A stretch of 64,000 bases of DNA, from contig JACIWK010000010.1 of assembly GCA_014360985.1 (NCBI GenBank), positions 1-64,000 of the forward strand. The letters run 5' to 3'. The translations under genes were made by a program, and so were the position numbers. Within the stretch, counting starts at the first letter, position 1; the number at the start of each line of letters is the position of its first letter. The notes under the pieces are model-generated. The model was not told the DNA's origin and ran no database searches. It worked only from the letters and a program-made list of their open reading frames with translations. This DNA comes from Candidatus Bipolaricaulota bacterium (GTDB lineage: Bacteria > Bipolaricaulota > Bipolaricaulia > Bipolaricaulales > Bipolaricaulaceae). Positions 18,879 to 27,750 of the stretch are shown piece after piece.

Positions 18879-20551
18879 AACGCCTCGCCCTCGTCCTCGT
18901 CATCCTGTTTTCCGTCCTCGGCCTTGGGGAGGAGATCCGCGACTACCTCGTGCGGGCCGAGATCCAGGAGGACGGGGTTGTCGTCTTCCGCGAGGAGATC
19001 GGCTACTTCTTCGACCTGTCCCGGCACGGGATCCTCCGCGAGATCCCGACCGCGTACCGCCTCCCCACCGGGGAGACGTACCGGCTGCGGGTGACGGTGG
19101 ACGAGGTCCTGGCAAATGGTAGCGCTGTTCCCTATCGGCAGTACACGGAAGGAAGCAGCCTCGTCCTCCAGATCGGCGACCCCGACCGGACGGTCATTGG
19201 GCTGGTCACGTACACCGTCCGGTATCGGGTGCTGCGGGCCTTGCGCCGGTACGAGGGGGAGGTCGAGCTCTACTGGAACGCAATCGGGACGGATTGGGCG
19301 GTGCCGATCCGCCGGGCGCGGGTCGAGATCTCCGTTCCGCCCGGGGTTAGCCCAACTGACGTTCGCGCCCTGGGGTTCCGTGGGCCGTACGGGACCACGG
19401 ACCCGGTGGACCTGGGGTGGGAAGATGGTCTCCTCGTCGGCGAGGAGGAGGGCCTTCGGCCTGGTGAGGGGATCACGGTCGCGGTGCGGATCCCCGCGGG
19501 AGCGGTGGCCCTCCCCGGGGCGTGGCAGGGGTTCCTGTGGTTCCTCCAGGACAACCTGTACGCGGGGATCCCGATCCTCGTCCTGGCTGGGATGTTCCTC
19601 TTGTGGTGGAAGCGGGGGCGCGACCCGAAGGTGGGCTCGGTGGCTCCCGAATACAAGCCGCTCGAGGGCCTGGGCCCGGCCGAGGCCGGCGTGCTCCTCG
19701 ACAACCGCGCCGATCCGCGCGACTTCGCGGCGGGGATCCTCTCCTTGGCCACGAGGGGCCACCTCGTGATCCGCGAGGTGTGGACGGACGACCGGGCCCG
19801 GGAGCCCGACGACTTCGAGCTCGTCGCCTCCGAGAGCAAGGCGCCGCTCACCCCCTACGAGAAGGCCCTCCGCGACGCCCTCCTCGGCGGGGCGGAGAGC
19901 CGGAGGATCTCCGACCTCAAGTACAAGCTGTACGACAAGATGCCTGGGCTCAAGGCGCGGCTGTACATGGACTTGAGCGAGGACGGGTACTACGTGGGGA
20001 ACCCTGACCTTGTGCGGAGCACCTACTACGGAATCGGCATCGGGACGATCGTCCTCGCCGGGTTCCTTGGGTACTTTACCCAGTCCCTGTACCTCGGGCT
20101 CGCCCTCGGGATCTCCGGCCTCATCGTGATCGGGTTCGCCCCATTCATGCCCAAGCGGACGGGAAAGGGAATCGAGGCACTGCGGCTCGTGCTGGGCCTT
20201 CAGGAGTACATCCGCCGGGCGGAGGTGGGCCGGATCGAGTTTGCCGCCCGGGAGAAGCACTTCGACGAGCTCCTCCCCTACGCGATGGCGCTCGGGCTCA
20301 CCGAGCTGTGGACGAAGAAGTTCGACGGGTTACTCACCAAGGCTCCGGACTGGTACCAAGGTCGGTTCCCCACGTTCGCCCCGTATTGGTTCGGGATGCG
20401 CCTCATAGCCCTTCAGAACAGCGCCTACACTGCGGCCACTGCCGCCCCACGCTCGACCCGCAGCGGCGGCGGGTGGAGCGGGGGCTCCGGCTTCGGCGGC
20501 CGCGGGTTCTCTGGCGGGGGGATGGGCGGCGGGGGAGGGAGGAGCTGGTAA
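18875..20551 (+). CDS. DUF2207-type membrane protein with Gly/Ser-rich C-terminus
   Basis: Signal peptide, N-terminal beta domain, two central TM stretches, GGGWSGGSGFGGRGFSGGGMGGGGGRSW tail; ATGA overlap with lemA. Confidence 0.85.
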   Translation: MKRLALVLVILFSVLGLGEEIRDYLVRAEIQEDGVVVFREEIGYFFDLSRHGILREIPTAYRLPTGETYRLRVTVDEVLANGSAVPYRQYTEGSSLVLQIGDPDRTVIGLVTYTVRYRVLRALRRYEGEVELYWNAIGTDWAVPIRRARVEISVPPGVSPTDVRALGFRGPYGTTDPVDLGWEDGLLVGEEEGLRPGEGITVAVRIPAGAVALPGAWQGFLWFLQDNLYAGIPILVLAGMFLLWWKRGRDPKVGSVAPEYKPLEGLGPAEAGVLLDNRADPRDFAAGILSLATRGHLVIREVWTDDRAREPDDFELVASESKAPLTPYEKALRDALLGGAESRRISDLKYKLYDKMPGLKARLYMDLSEDGYYVGNPDLVRSTYYGIGIGTIVLAGFLGYFTQSLYLGLALGISGLIVIGFAPFMPKRTGKGIEALRLVLGLQEYIRRAEVGRIEFAAREKHFDELLPYAMALGLTELWTKKFDGLLTKAPDWYQGRFPTFAPYWFGMRLIALQNSAYTAATAAPRSTRSGGGWSGGSGFGGRGFSGGGMGGGGGRSW

Positions 20552-20555
20552 TCCG

Positions 20556-21104
20556 ATGAACCCCATCGCCCTACTTGTCGTCGTCCTTGTCGCCGCCGGA
20601 ACGCTGGCCGTCCTGTGGCAACGCTGGGGCCGTAGGCTCGCGAACGGATTGGCCAAGGTCGACGCCGCGTGGGAGGAGTTAGGCAAGGCCCTTGCCGAGC
20701 GGATCTCGGCCCTAGAGGTGATGCTCGAGGCGCTGGAGCGGGCGGGGTACGTCCCGGAAGGGAGGCCCCGCCTGCGGGAGGCGGTGGCCAACCTGCGCCA
20801 GGCCACCGGTCCCCGCGCCCTCGCCGCCGCGGACCGGGCCGTGGAGGGTGTCCTCCTCCACATCTACCGCGGTCTCCCCCGGGAGCGGATCGAAGCCATC
20901 CGCCAAGCTCAGAATCGCCTCGCCCAGGCGGACGAGGAGCGAGACCTTGCCCGCAGTTCCTACAACGACCTCGTCCTGAGCTGGGCCCTCCTCGCCCGCC
21001 GCTTCCCCTACCGCCACATCGCCCGCCGCCGGGGCCTCGTCCCCCCCGAGCCGTTCCTCCTCCCCGGTGAGGAGGCGGACTGGGCGCGCCGCCGCTTGGG
21101 CTAG
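20556..21104 (+). CDS. LemA-like protein (second, divergent)
   Basis: N-terminal TM helix then WEELGKALAERISALEVMLEALERAGYV, and RSSYNDLVLSWALLARRFPY. Confidence 0.7.
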   Translation: MNPIALLVVVLVAAGTLAVLWQRWGRRLANGLAKVDAAWEELGKALAERISALEVMLEALERAGYVPEGRPRLREAVANLRQATGPRALAAADRAVEGVLLHIYRGLPRERIEAIRQAQNRLAQADEERDLARSSYNDLVLSWALLARRFPYRHIARRRGLVPPEPFLLPGEEADWARRRLG

Positions 21105-21111
21105 CGCGCTG

Positions 21112-21141
21112 TTGACGTTCCCCAGCCGAACCCTGTATAGT
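21112..21141 (+). promoter_or_regulatory. sigma70-type promoter (TTGACG-18 bp-TATAGT) upstream of the ABC solute-binding gene
   Basis: Direct reading: -35 at 21112-21117, -10 at 21136-21141. Confidence 0.6.
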
Positions 21142-21166
21142 CGAGGGACGTCATTCGTTTTCGGAG

Positions 21167-22081
21167 GTGGTGAGAGTGCGGACAGTCGGGATTGGCGTGT
21201 TGGTGGGGGCTCTCCTCGTGGGGGGGCTGGCTCTGGGTCAGGACAAGTACATCGTGGCATCGGACATCCCGTGGGCGCCGTTCGAGATGGTGACCGATGC
21301 GGGCGAGTTCTTCGGGTTCGACCTGGATCTGATGCGGGCCATCGCCTTCGTGGCCGGGTTCGAGATCGAGATCAGGAACGTTGCGTTCGACGTCATTATC
21401 GAGAACGTGCGCACGGGGCGTGCGGACATCGGGGCGTCAGGGTTCACCATCACCGCCGATCGTGCGCAAGCGGTTGACTTCTCCATGCCGTACTTCCTCT
21501 CGAACCAAGCGGTGGTCATCCGGAAGGACTCAGGGCTGAACATCGTCACCGCGCTGGCCGGGCTCGGCCCGAATCGGGCCGTCGGCGCGCAGAACGGCAC
21601 CACTGGGTTCTACTGGGTCGAGGACGAGCTCCAGGCGGCAGGGGTCAACGTTGAGCTCAAGGGGTACGAGACCTATCCCTCGGCGATCCTCGACCTCGTC
21701 AACGGGCGGGTCGATGCGGTCGTGCAGGACGAACCGGCTTCCAAGGCCTCGATCGCAGCCTACCCGGAGCTCTTGACCATCGCGGGGATCATCAACACCA
21801 ACGAGTACTTCGGGTTCCTGGTCCGTAAGGGCGATCCAAAGGGCATCCTCCCCCGCATCAACGCCGCGCTGGCCCAGCTTGGGCTCACGGTGCGCGATGC
21901 CCCCGGCGGGATCCAGGAGCTGGTGATCGAGGAGGGGAGCTTCATCGCGGGGCTGATGGAGGTCTACTTCGGTCCGGATCTCGACGAGATCATGGATGCA
22001 TGGATCGCGAGCAAGGGCCTCATCTTCGCGGGGGATCTGGAGGGGTTCCTCGCGTCGATGAAGGCTCATCTAGGGCTGTAG
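21167..22081 (+). CDS. Polar amino-acid ABC transporter substrate-binding protein (SBP_bac_3)
   Basis: VASDIPWAPFEMVTDAGEFFGFDLDLMRAIAFVAGFEIEIRN..ADIGASGFTITADRAQAVDFSMPY; start may be 21176. Confidence 0.92.
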   Translation: MVRVRTVGIGVLVGALLVGGLALGQDKYIVASDIPWAPFEMVTDAGEFFGFDLDLMRAIAFVAGFEIEIRNVAFDVIIENVRTGRADIGASGFTITADRAQAVDFSMPYFLSNQAVVIRKDSGLNIVTALAGLGPNRAVGAQNGTTGFYWVEDELQAAGVNVELKGYETYPSAILDLVNGRVDAVVQDEPASKASIAAYPELLTIAGIINTNEYFGFLVRKGDPKGILPRINAALAQLGLTVRDAPGGIQELVIEEGSFIAGLMEVYFGPDLDEIMDAWIASKGLIFAGDLEGFLASMKAHLGL

Positions 22082-22159
22082 CGCACAGCCGGGGCGTGAA
22101 GGCGGAACGCATGCTCGTGGAAGCAGGGGCCTCCAGGCGGGAGGTCCCTGCTTCCTCTC

Positions 22160-22870
22160 GTGGAGGCCACCATCGCTAACCTGGTCGAGGTCACCCGTTA
22201 CTTGCCGATGCTCCTCCGTGCTTCGTGGATCAACATCCAGCTCCTATTGGCGCTCCTCGTCGTAGGATTCATTGTGGGGACCGCGGTCGCGCTCCTCCAG
22301 GTCTATGGGGGACGGTTTGTGGGGATCGTCGCCTTCGTGTACGAGTGGGTGTTCCGCAGCATACCGGCGCTCGTGCTCCTGTTCCTGTTCTACTACGGCC
22401 CTGCTCAATTCGGCCTGTACATCTCCTCGTTCCTCGCCGCCACCTTGGCGCTCGGATTCCGTTCCTCCGCGTACCAGTCCCAAGTCTTCCGGGGGGCCAT
22501 CCAGTCGGTTTCGCCAGGGCAGATGCTCGCCGCACGCTCGCTCGGGATGGGGCGGGCCCGGGCGGTGATCTCGATCGTCCTCCCCCAGGCGTTCCGCCTG
22601 TCGATCCCCGGCTGGTCGAACGAGTTCGCGTCCGTGGTCAAGGATACCACCCTTGCCTACGCGGTCGGCCTGAATGAGATCATGCGCAGCGCGCGCATCA
22701 TCGTGGATCGCCGCTACGATCTGGCGATGCTCGCTCTCCTCGTGGTGGCGCTGATCTTCCTCGTGTTCACCTACGCCGGCAATGGGCTCCTCGGGGTGGT
22801 GGAGCGACGAGTCCGCATCCCGGGGTTGATGGCGGCTGAACCGGGCGGGACGCGCAGGGAGCATGGGTAG
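22160..22870 (+). CDS. Polar amino-acid ABC transporter permease
   Basis: RSIPALVLLFLFYYGPAQFG, FRGAIQSVSPGQMLAARSLGMGRARAVISIVLPQAFRLSIPGWSNE. Confidence 0.92.
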   Translation: MEATIANLVEVTRYLPMLLRASWINIQLLLALLVVGFIVGTAVALLQVYGGRFVGIVAFVYEWVFRSIPALVLLFLFYYGPAQFGLYISSFLAATLALGFRSSAYQSQVFRGAIQSVSPGQMLAARSLGMGRARAVISIVLPQAFRLSIPGWSNEFASVVKDTTLAYAVGLNEIMRSARIIVDRRYDLAMLALLVVALIFLVFTYAGNGLLGVVERRVRIPGLMAAEPGGTRREHG

Positions 22871-22874
22871 GGCC

Positions 22875-23627
22875 ATGGACCCCCTCCTCCGCGTCGAGGA
22901 CATCCACAAGCGCTACGGGACGGAGGAGGTTCTGCGGGGCGTTTCGTTCCATCTGGACCGGGGGCAGACGAAGGTCGTCATCGGGCCATCCGGCACCGGG
23001 AAGTCCACCCTCCTGCGGTGCATCAACCGCCTCACCGAGCCCGACCGGGGCCAGGTGTGGCTGGAGGACGTGGAGGTGACCGCACCGCGGGTGAAGATCA
23101 ACGAGATCCGTTCTCAGATCGGGTTTGTGTTCCAGGATTTCAACCTGTTCACCCACCTCACGGCCCTCGATAACGTGCGGCTTGGCCTCGTCAAGGTCAA
23201 GCGCCTGGGGAAGAAGGAGGCCACCGCACGGGCGATGGAGGAGCTGACCCGGGTCGGGCTCAAGGACAAGGCTAATGCGTACCCCGCTCACCTCTCCGGT
23301 GGCCAGCAGCAGCGGGTATCGATCGCCCGAGCGCTGGCGATGGACCCCAAGCTCATCCTGTTCGATGAGCCCACCAGTGCCCTCGATCCCGAGCTGATCG
23401 GCGAGGTGCTCAACGTGATGGCGCAGCTGGCCGAGGAGGGGATGACGATGATCGTCGTCACCCACGAGATGGGGTTCGCGCGCAGCGTGGCCGACGAGAT
23501 CGTGTTCATGGAACACGGGGTGATCGTGGAACAAGGGCCGCCGGAGAAGCTGTTCCGCTCCCCGGAGGTGGCGCGGACGGGGGAGTTCTTGCGCAAGATC
23601 AGCGAGCTGTACGGAGCGGAGGGATGA
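22875..23627 (+). CDS. Polar amino-acid ABC transporter ATP-binding protein (GlnQ-like)
   Basis: GPSGTGKSTLLRCINRL, LSGGQQQRVSIARALAMDPKLILFDEPTSALDPE. Confidence 0.95.
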   Translation: MDPLLRVEDIHKRYGTEEVLRGVSFHLDRGQTKVVIGPSGTGKSTLLRCINRLTEPDRGQVWLEDVEVTAPRVKINEIRSQIGFVFQDFNLFTHLTALDNVRLGLVKVKRLGKKEATARAMEELTRVGLKDKANAYPAHLSGGQQQRVSIARALAMDPKLILFDEPTSALDPELIGEVLNVMAQLAEEGMTMIVVTHEMGFARSVADEIVFMEHGVIVEQGPPEKLFRSPEVARTGEFLRKISELYGAEG

Positions 23628-24298
23628 CGTTCAACTTCGACGCCGGCTACCTCCCCCAACTGGCGAGCGGGCTTGTGGTGACGCTGGAGGTCACGTCCTG
23701 CTGTATCGCCATCGGGATCGTATTGGGGATCCTCCTCGCGCTGGGACGGGTCTATGGGGGACGTTTCATCTCCGTCCCGTGCAGCATCTACATCCACTTC
23801 TTCCGGGGGACGCCGCTTCTCGTCCAGCTGTTCATCGTCTACTTCGGGCTCCCGAACTGGGGGATCCGGTTGTCGGCGTTCGAGAGCGGCATCCTCGCCC
23901 TCGGCCTGAACACGGCCGCCTACCAAGCCGAGTACTTCCGGGGAGCGATCCAGGCGGTGAAGGCTGGGCAGATGGTGGCCGCGCGATCGCTCGGGCTCAC
24001 CCGCCTCCAGGCGATCCGCCACGTCATCATCCCCCAGGCGCTCCGCCTCGTGATCCCGCCCTGGTCGAACGAGCTCATCCTGATGCTCAAGTACTCGTCC
24101 ATCGTCTTCTCGATCGCCCTGTACGACCTCATGGGGGTGGGGAAGAGGATCGCCTCACGCCATTTCAACTACTTCGAGGTGTTCATCGTCCTCGCGCTGA
24201 TGTACCTTGTGCTGGTGCTGTTGATCACGTTGGGGCTCCGCTGGGTCGAGCGGCGGCTCCGCGTCCCGGGGCTGGGAACGGCCGGCCGCGGCGCCTAA
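23624..24298 (+). CDS. Polar amino-acid ABC transporter permease
   Basis: FFRGTPLLVQLFIVYFGLPNWG, YFRGAIQAVKAGQMVAARSLGLTRLQAIRHVIIPQALRL. Confidence 0.93.
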   Translation: MTFNFDAGYLPQLASGLVVTLEVTSCCIAIGIVLGILLALGRVYGGRFISVPCSIYIHFFRGTPLLVQLFIVYFGLPNWGIRLSAFESGILALGLNTAAYQAEYFRGAIQAVKAGQMVAARSLGLTRLQAIRHVIIPQALRLVIPPWSNELILMLKYSSIVFSIALYDLMGVGKRIASRHFNYFEVFIVLALMYLVLVLLITLGLRWVERRLRVPGLGTAGRGA

Positions 24299-25683
24299 GG
24301 CCCGAGCCACGCTGCGACGAGGTCGGCGAGGGGGCAAGGGCTCTCTTGGGCGAGGATCGCGAGGAGATCCGCCCCGGATGCGATCCGCCACCGGAACTCC
24401 CCGCGGTAGCGCCGGAGCGCATGGAAGAACGCGTCGTTCCCCATCCGCTCCCGCACTGCCTGGAAGAACAGCGCCCCTCCGGAGTACACGATCCCCCCGT
24501 AGCCGTCGCCTCCCGGGAAGTCCCACACCGGGCTCGCGATCCGAGCGTCCTTGTTCCGCGCCCGACCTTGGGCGTAGCTCGTCTCCCAGTAGCGTAGGAT
24601 CTCAGCGAACCGGTCGTGCGCTTGGAAGTACAGGCCCGAGGTGTAGGTGGCGAGCGCCTCATCCACCCACGGCTCGGCCACCTGGTCGCTGCCCACTTCA
24701 GCGTACCACCACTGATGAGCGACCTCGTGGGCGAAGATCATCGGGAAGAGCAGGGGATCGGACGGGTAGCGGCTGTAGTAGCCCTCCTCGGCGAGGATGA
24801 GGCCTGGGTACTCGACCCCCGCCGCCGCACGCAGGGGAACGGAAACCACGTCGAGGTGGAGAAAGGAAGGGGGGCCGAGGTGGCGGGCGAACACGTCGAT
24901 CGCCTCCACGGTGATGTCGAGCGCGGCCCGGCCCGCGTTCGCGTGCGCGGGCCGGAAGAAGCTTCGCACCTCCACAGGACCAGCGGACGCCGTCTGCATC
25001 TCGTAGCCGTGAACGAGGACCAGCCCGAGCTCGCGTAGGTTCTCCCCCTCGATCAGGTACCGCCCGGGAGAGACCTCCGTTTCGGTCCCGCTCGCGACGG
25101 GGATCCATCCAGCGGGGACCGTGAGGTCCACCACGTACGCAGCGACATCGGCCACGATCGCATCCCCCCACGGGAGGACGGGGTAGGCGATCCACGACCC
25201 ATCCCAAGGGGCGAGGATCGGATAGGCCTGGGAGAGGATGACGGCGTGGTCCGAGCGAGCGTAGGTCCCGTACCCACCGGTGGACGCAAGCTCCGGGATC
25301 CGGCCGGCAAAGCGAAGGGTGAGGGAGAACGGATCGCCGGCGTTCGCGGCGAGGGACACGGCCACGGTGGTGGGCTCGATCGACTCCCACGCCACCTCCG
25401 TCCTCTCCACCCATGCGCCGGTCACGGTGAGGCACGCTGCGCCGTGGGCCGCCGGGTAGAGGCGGAATACGGCCTCCGGCCAGTCCGCGGGAGCCGTCCC
25501 GTGGACGGTGACTTCCCCGGAGATCTCCCCTCCTGCGGCGACCGAGATTGCGAGCTCGTACCGCAGCGCAGCGCCAACGGCTGCGTCGGAAAGGGCGACC
25601 GTGAGGAGGGTCGCCCACAGCGCGAGGAGCGCTCCCGTGCCCCAGCGGAGCGGGGCTCGGGAACCTGGGGCTGGCGGGGCCAT
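24295..25683 (-). CDS. M1-family (gluzincin) metallopeptidase, exported
   Basis: MIFAHEVAHQWWYAEVGSDQVAEPWVDEALATYTSGLYFQ (HExxH...E); N-terminal signal-like segment. Confidence 0.9.
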   Translation of the reverse strand: MAPPAPGSRAPLRWGTGALLALWATLLTVALSDAAVGAALRYELAISVAAGGEISGEVTVHGTAPADWPEAVFRLYPAAHGAACLTVTGAWVERTEVAWESIEPTTVAVSLAANAGDPFSLTLRFAGRIPELASTGGYGTYARSDHAVILSQAYPILAPWDGSWIAYPVLPWGDAIVADVAAYVVDLTVPAGWIPVASGTETEVSPGRYLIEGENLRELGLVLVHGYEMQTASAGPVEVRSFFRPAHANAGRAALDITVEAIDVFARHLGPPSFLHLDVVSVPLRAAAGVEYPGLILAEEGYYSRYPSDPLLFPMIFAHEVAHQWWYAEVGSDQVAEPWVDEALATYTSGLYFQAHDRFAEILRYWETSYAQGRARNKDARIASPVWDFPGGDGYGGIVYSGGALFFQAVRERMGNDAFFHALRRYRGEFRWRIASGADLLAILAQESPCPLADLVAAWLGP

Positions 25684-25685
25684 CC

Positions 25686-27065
25686 TCAGCCCTCGGGCCG
25701 GCGAAGGAACGCGGGGATGTCGAGGTTTTCCCCGACGGGGCGCCGCGGGATCACGGGGCGAACCTGCTCTGTCTTCTCTTCCTCCTCTTCCACCGGGACA
25801 CCGCGGAACTCGGCAGCGATCACGGTGACCTCGATCCTCCCGCTCTGCTGAGGTTGGATGACGGCCCCGAACGTGAGGTCGGCCTCCGAGGCCGCGGAGC
25901 GGCGGATGAACTCCGCGACTTGGGTCACCTCGGCCAGGGTGAGGTCCTCCCCGCCGGTGATGTTGAGGAGGACCCGCCGCGCGCCCTTGATCGTCCCTCC
26001 CTCAAGCAGGGGGTTCGTGACCGCGCTCTTCGCCGCGTGGAGGGCACGGTTCTCCCCGTGGGCCTCGCCCATCCCCATCATCGCCGTTCCCGCCCCGCGC
26101 AGGACCGATGCCACATCGGCGAAATCCAGGTTCACGAGACCCGGGACGGTGATGAGGTCAGAGATCCCCCGCACCCCGCGCAGCAGGACATCGTCGGCCA
26201 ATTGGAACGCCTCGTTGACGGAGATCGAGGGGGCGATCTCGAGCAAGCGGTCGTTGCGGATCACGATGAGGACGTCGGTCTTCTCCGCCAACCGCGCCAG
26301 CCCGGCCCGGGCCTTCTGGGCGCGGGCCTCCCCCTCGAACGAGAACGGGAGCGTGACCACCCCCACCGTGAGCGCACCCCGGGAGCGGGCGATCTGGGCC
26401 ACCACCGGCGCGATGCCCCCTCCGGTGCCCTTGCCGAGCCCGCAGGTGAGGAACACGAGGTGGGCATCCGAGACGAGATCCTCGATCTGCTCCACCGCTT
26501 CCTCCGCCGCCCGCCGGGCCTTCTCCGGATCGCCCCCCGTGCTCCGGCCATGGGTCACCCGGCTCCCCAGGAGGAGGCTCGTCCCCCCCTGGAACGAGGA
26601 CAGGACCTGCCCATCTGTATCGATGGCCGCCAGCCGGACCCCGGTCAAGCGGGCCGCGCGCATCCGATCGAGGGCGTTGATCCCCCCGCCCCCGATCCCG
26701 AGGACGAGGATCCGGGCTGGGGTCAGCGGCTCGCCCGCCGGAGGGGCGGAGGGGATGCCTCGCTCCACGTGGACGGGGCGCTCCGCCTGTTCTGTGAACG
26801 GAAGCTCGCGCTGCTCGCCAGGGTCGGTGAGGCGGACCTCCACCTCCCCGAACGCGGCCCGTGCTGCCTCGGCGAGCTTCGCCATCTTGCGCTGGACGTA
26901 GTCCTTCTTGAACGGCGAGTCGATCTCAATGAGAAGCGTCCCCCGCTCCCGACGGACCCTGTCCGGGGACACGGGAAGGCAAGCACGGAGCAGCCGATCC
27001 TGGACTCCTCCGAGAAGCTGCCGCCACCGCTGGGCGAACTCCTCCTTCCCTCGTTCCCGGTCCAT
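25686..27065 (-). CDS. ftsZ: FtsZ-family GTPase with an N-terminal extension
   Basis: VLGIGGGGINALDRM, TCGLGKGTGGGIAPVVAQIARSRGALTVGVVTLPFSFEG, VNLDFADVASVLRGAGTAMMGMGEAHGENRA, C-terminal DIPAFLRRP; about 110 aa precede the FtsZ core. Confidence 0.88.
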   Translation of the reverse strand: MDRERGKEEFAQRWRQLLGGVQDRLLRACLPVSPDRVRRERGTLLIEIDSPFKKDYVQRKMAKLAEAARAAFGEVEVRLTDPGEQRELPFTEQAERPVHVERGIPSAPPAGEPLTPARILVLGIGGGGINALDRMRAARLTGVRLAAIDTDGQVLSSFQGGTSLLLGSRVTHGRSTGGDPEKARRAAEEAVEQIEDLVSDAHLVFLTCGLGKGTGGGIAPVVAQIARSRGALTVGVVTLPFSFEGEARAQKARAGLARLAEKTDVLIVIRNDRLLEIAPSISVNEAFQLADDVLLRGVRGISDLITVPGLVNLDFADVASVLRGAGTAMMGMGEAHGENRALHAAKSAVTNPLLEGGTIKGARRVLLNITGGEDLTLAEVTQVAEFIRRSAASEADLTFGAVIQPQQSGRIEVTVIAAEFRGVPVEEEEEKTEQVRPVIPRRPVGENLDIPAFLRRPEG

Positions 27066-27102
27066 GAGCTCCCCATCATTGTGGCCATCGCCGCGGGACC
27101 CG

Positions 27103-27750
27103 TCAACTCGCGGCCCTCACCAGCTCGGGGATCAGGCGAAAGTGGTGGACGACCGCGTGGGCTGCGGCCGCGACCTGTGGCTCCTTCGGAGCGTAGGCGA
27201 TCGCGTACCCCACGGCCTCGAACACAGGGATGTCGTTGAGGTGATCCCCCACGAACGCGACCTCCCCCAAGGCGAGGCCCCACCGGCGGGCCTCCCGCTC
27301 CACGACGGCGCGCTTGTCCGCGAGGCCCACCCGCACCACCGCCTCCCCGGTGAAGCGGCCACCCGCGATGAGGAGCTCGTTCGCCACCGCGAACGCGAGC
27401 CCAAGTTCCTCCCGCACCCTGTCGGCGACGAGCTGGACCCCGGACGAGACGATCCCCAAGAGATACCCGGCCCGCCTGAGCTCGGCGATCGCCTCGCGGG
27501 AGCCCGGAGCGTAGGGAGGCGGGAACAGGGCCGCTTCCACCGGCGCGAGGGGGAGCCCCCGAAGGAGGGCCGCGTTCTCCCTGACCCAGTCCGGGTACTC
27601 CTCCAACCGGCCACGGTACCGGGCGAGGAGCTCGTCCCACTGCGCCCCCACCCCGGCGGCGGCCCCGAGGGCCCCCCAGCTCGACTCGAAGGCGGCCCCC
27701 TGATAGCGGACGAGGGTCCCATCGAGGTCGAAGAACACGGCCCGGATCAC
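27103..27750 (-). CDS. HAD-superfamily phosphatase
   Basis: VFFDLDGTLVRYQG, GIVSSG, VGDHLNDIPVFEAVGYAIAY; GTG start overlapping the upstream stop. Confidence 0.88.
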   Translation of the reverse strand: MIRAVFFDLDGTLVRYQGAAFESSWGALGAAAGVGAQWDELLARYRGRLEEYPDWVRENAALLRGLPLAPVEAALFPPPYAPGSREAIAELRRAGYLLGIVSSGVQLVADRVREELGLAFAVANELLIAGGRFTGEAVVRVGLADKRAVVEREARRWGLALGEVAFVGDHLNDIPVFEAVGYAIAYAPKEPQVAAAAHAVVHHFRLIPELVRAAS

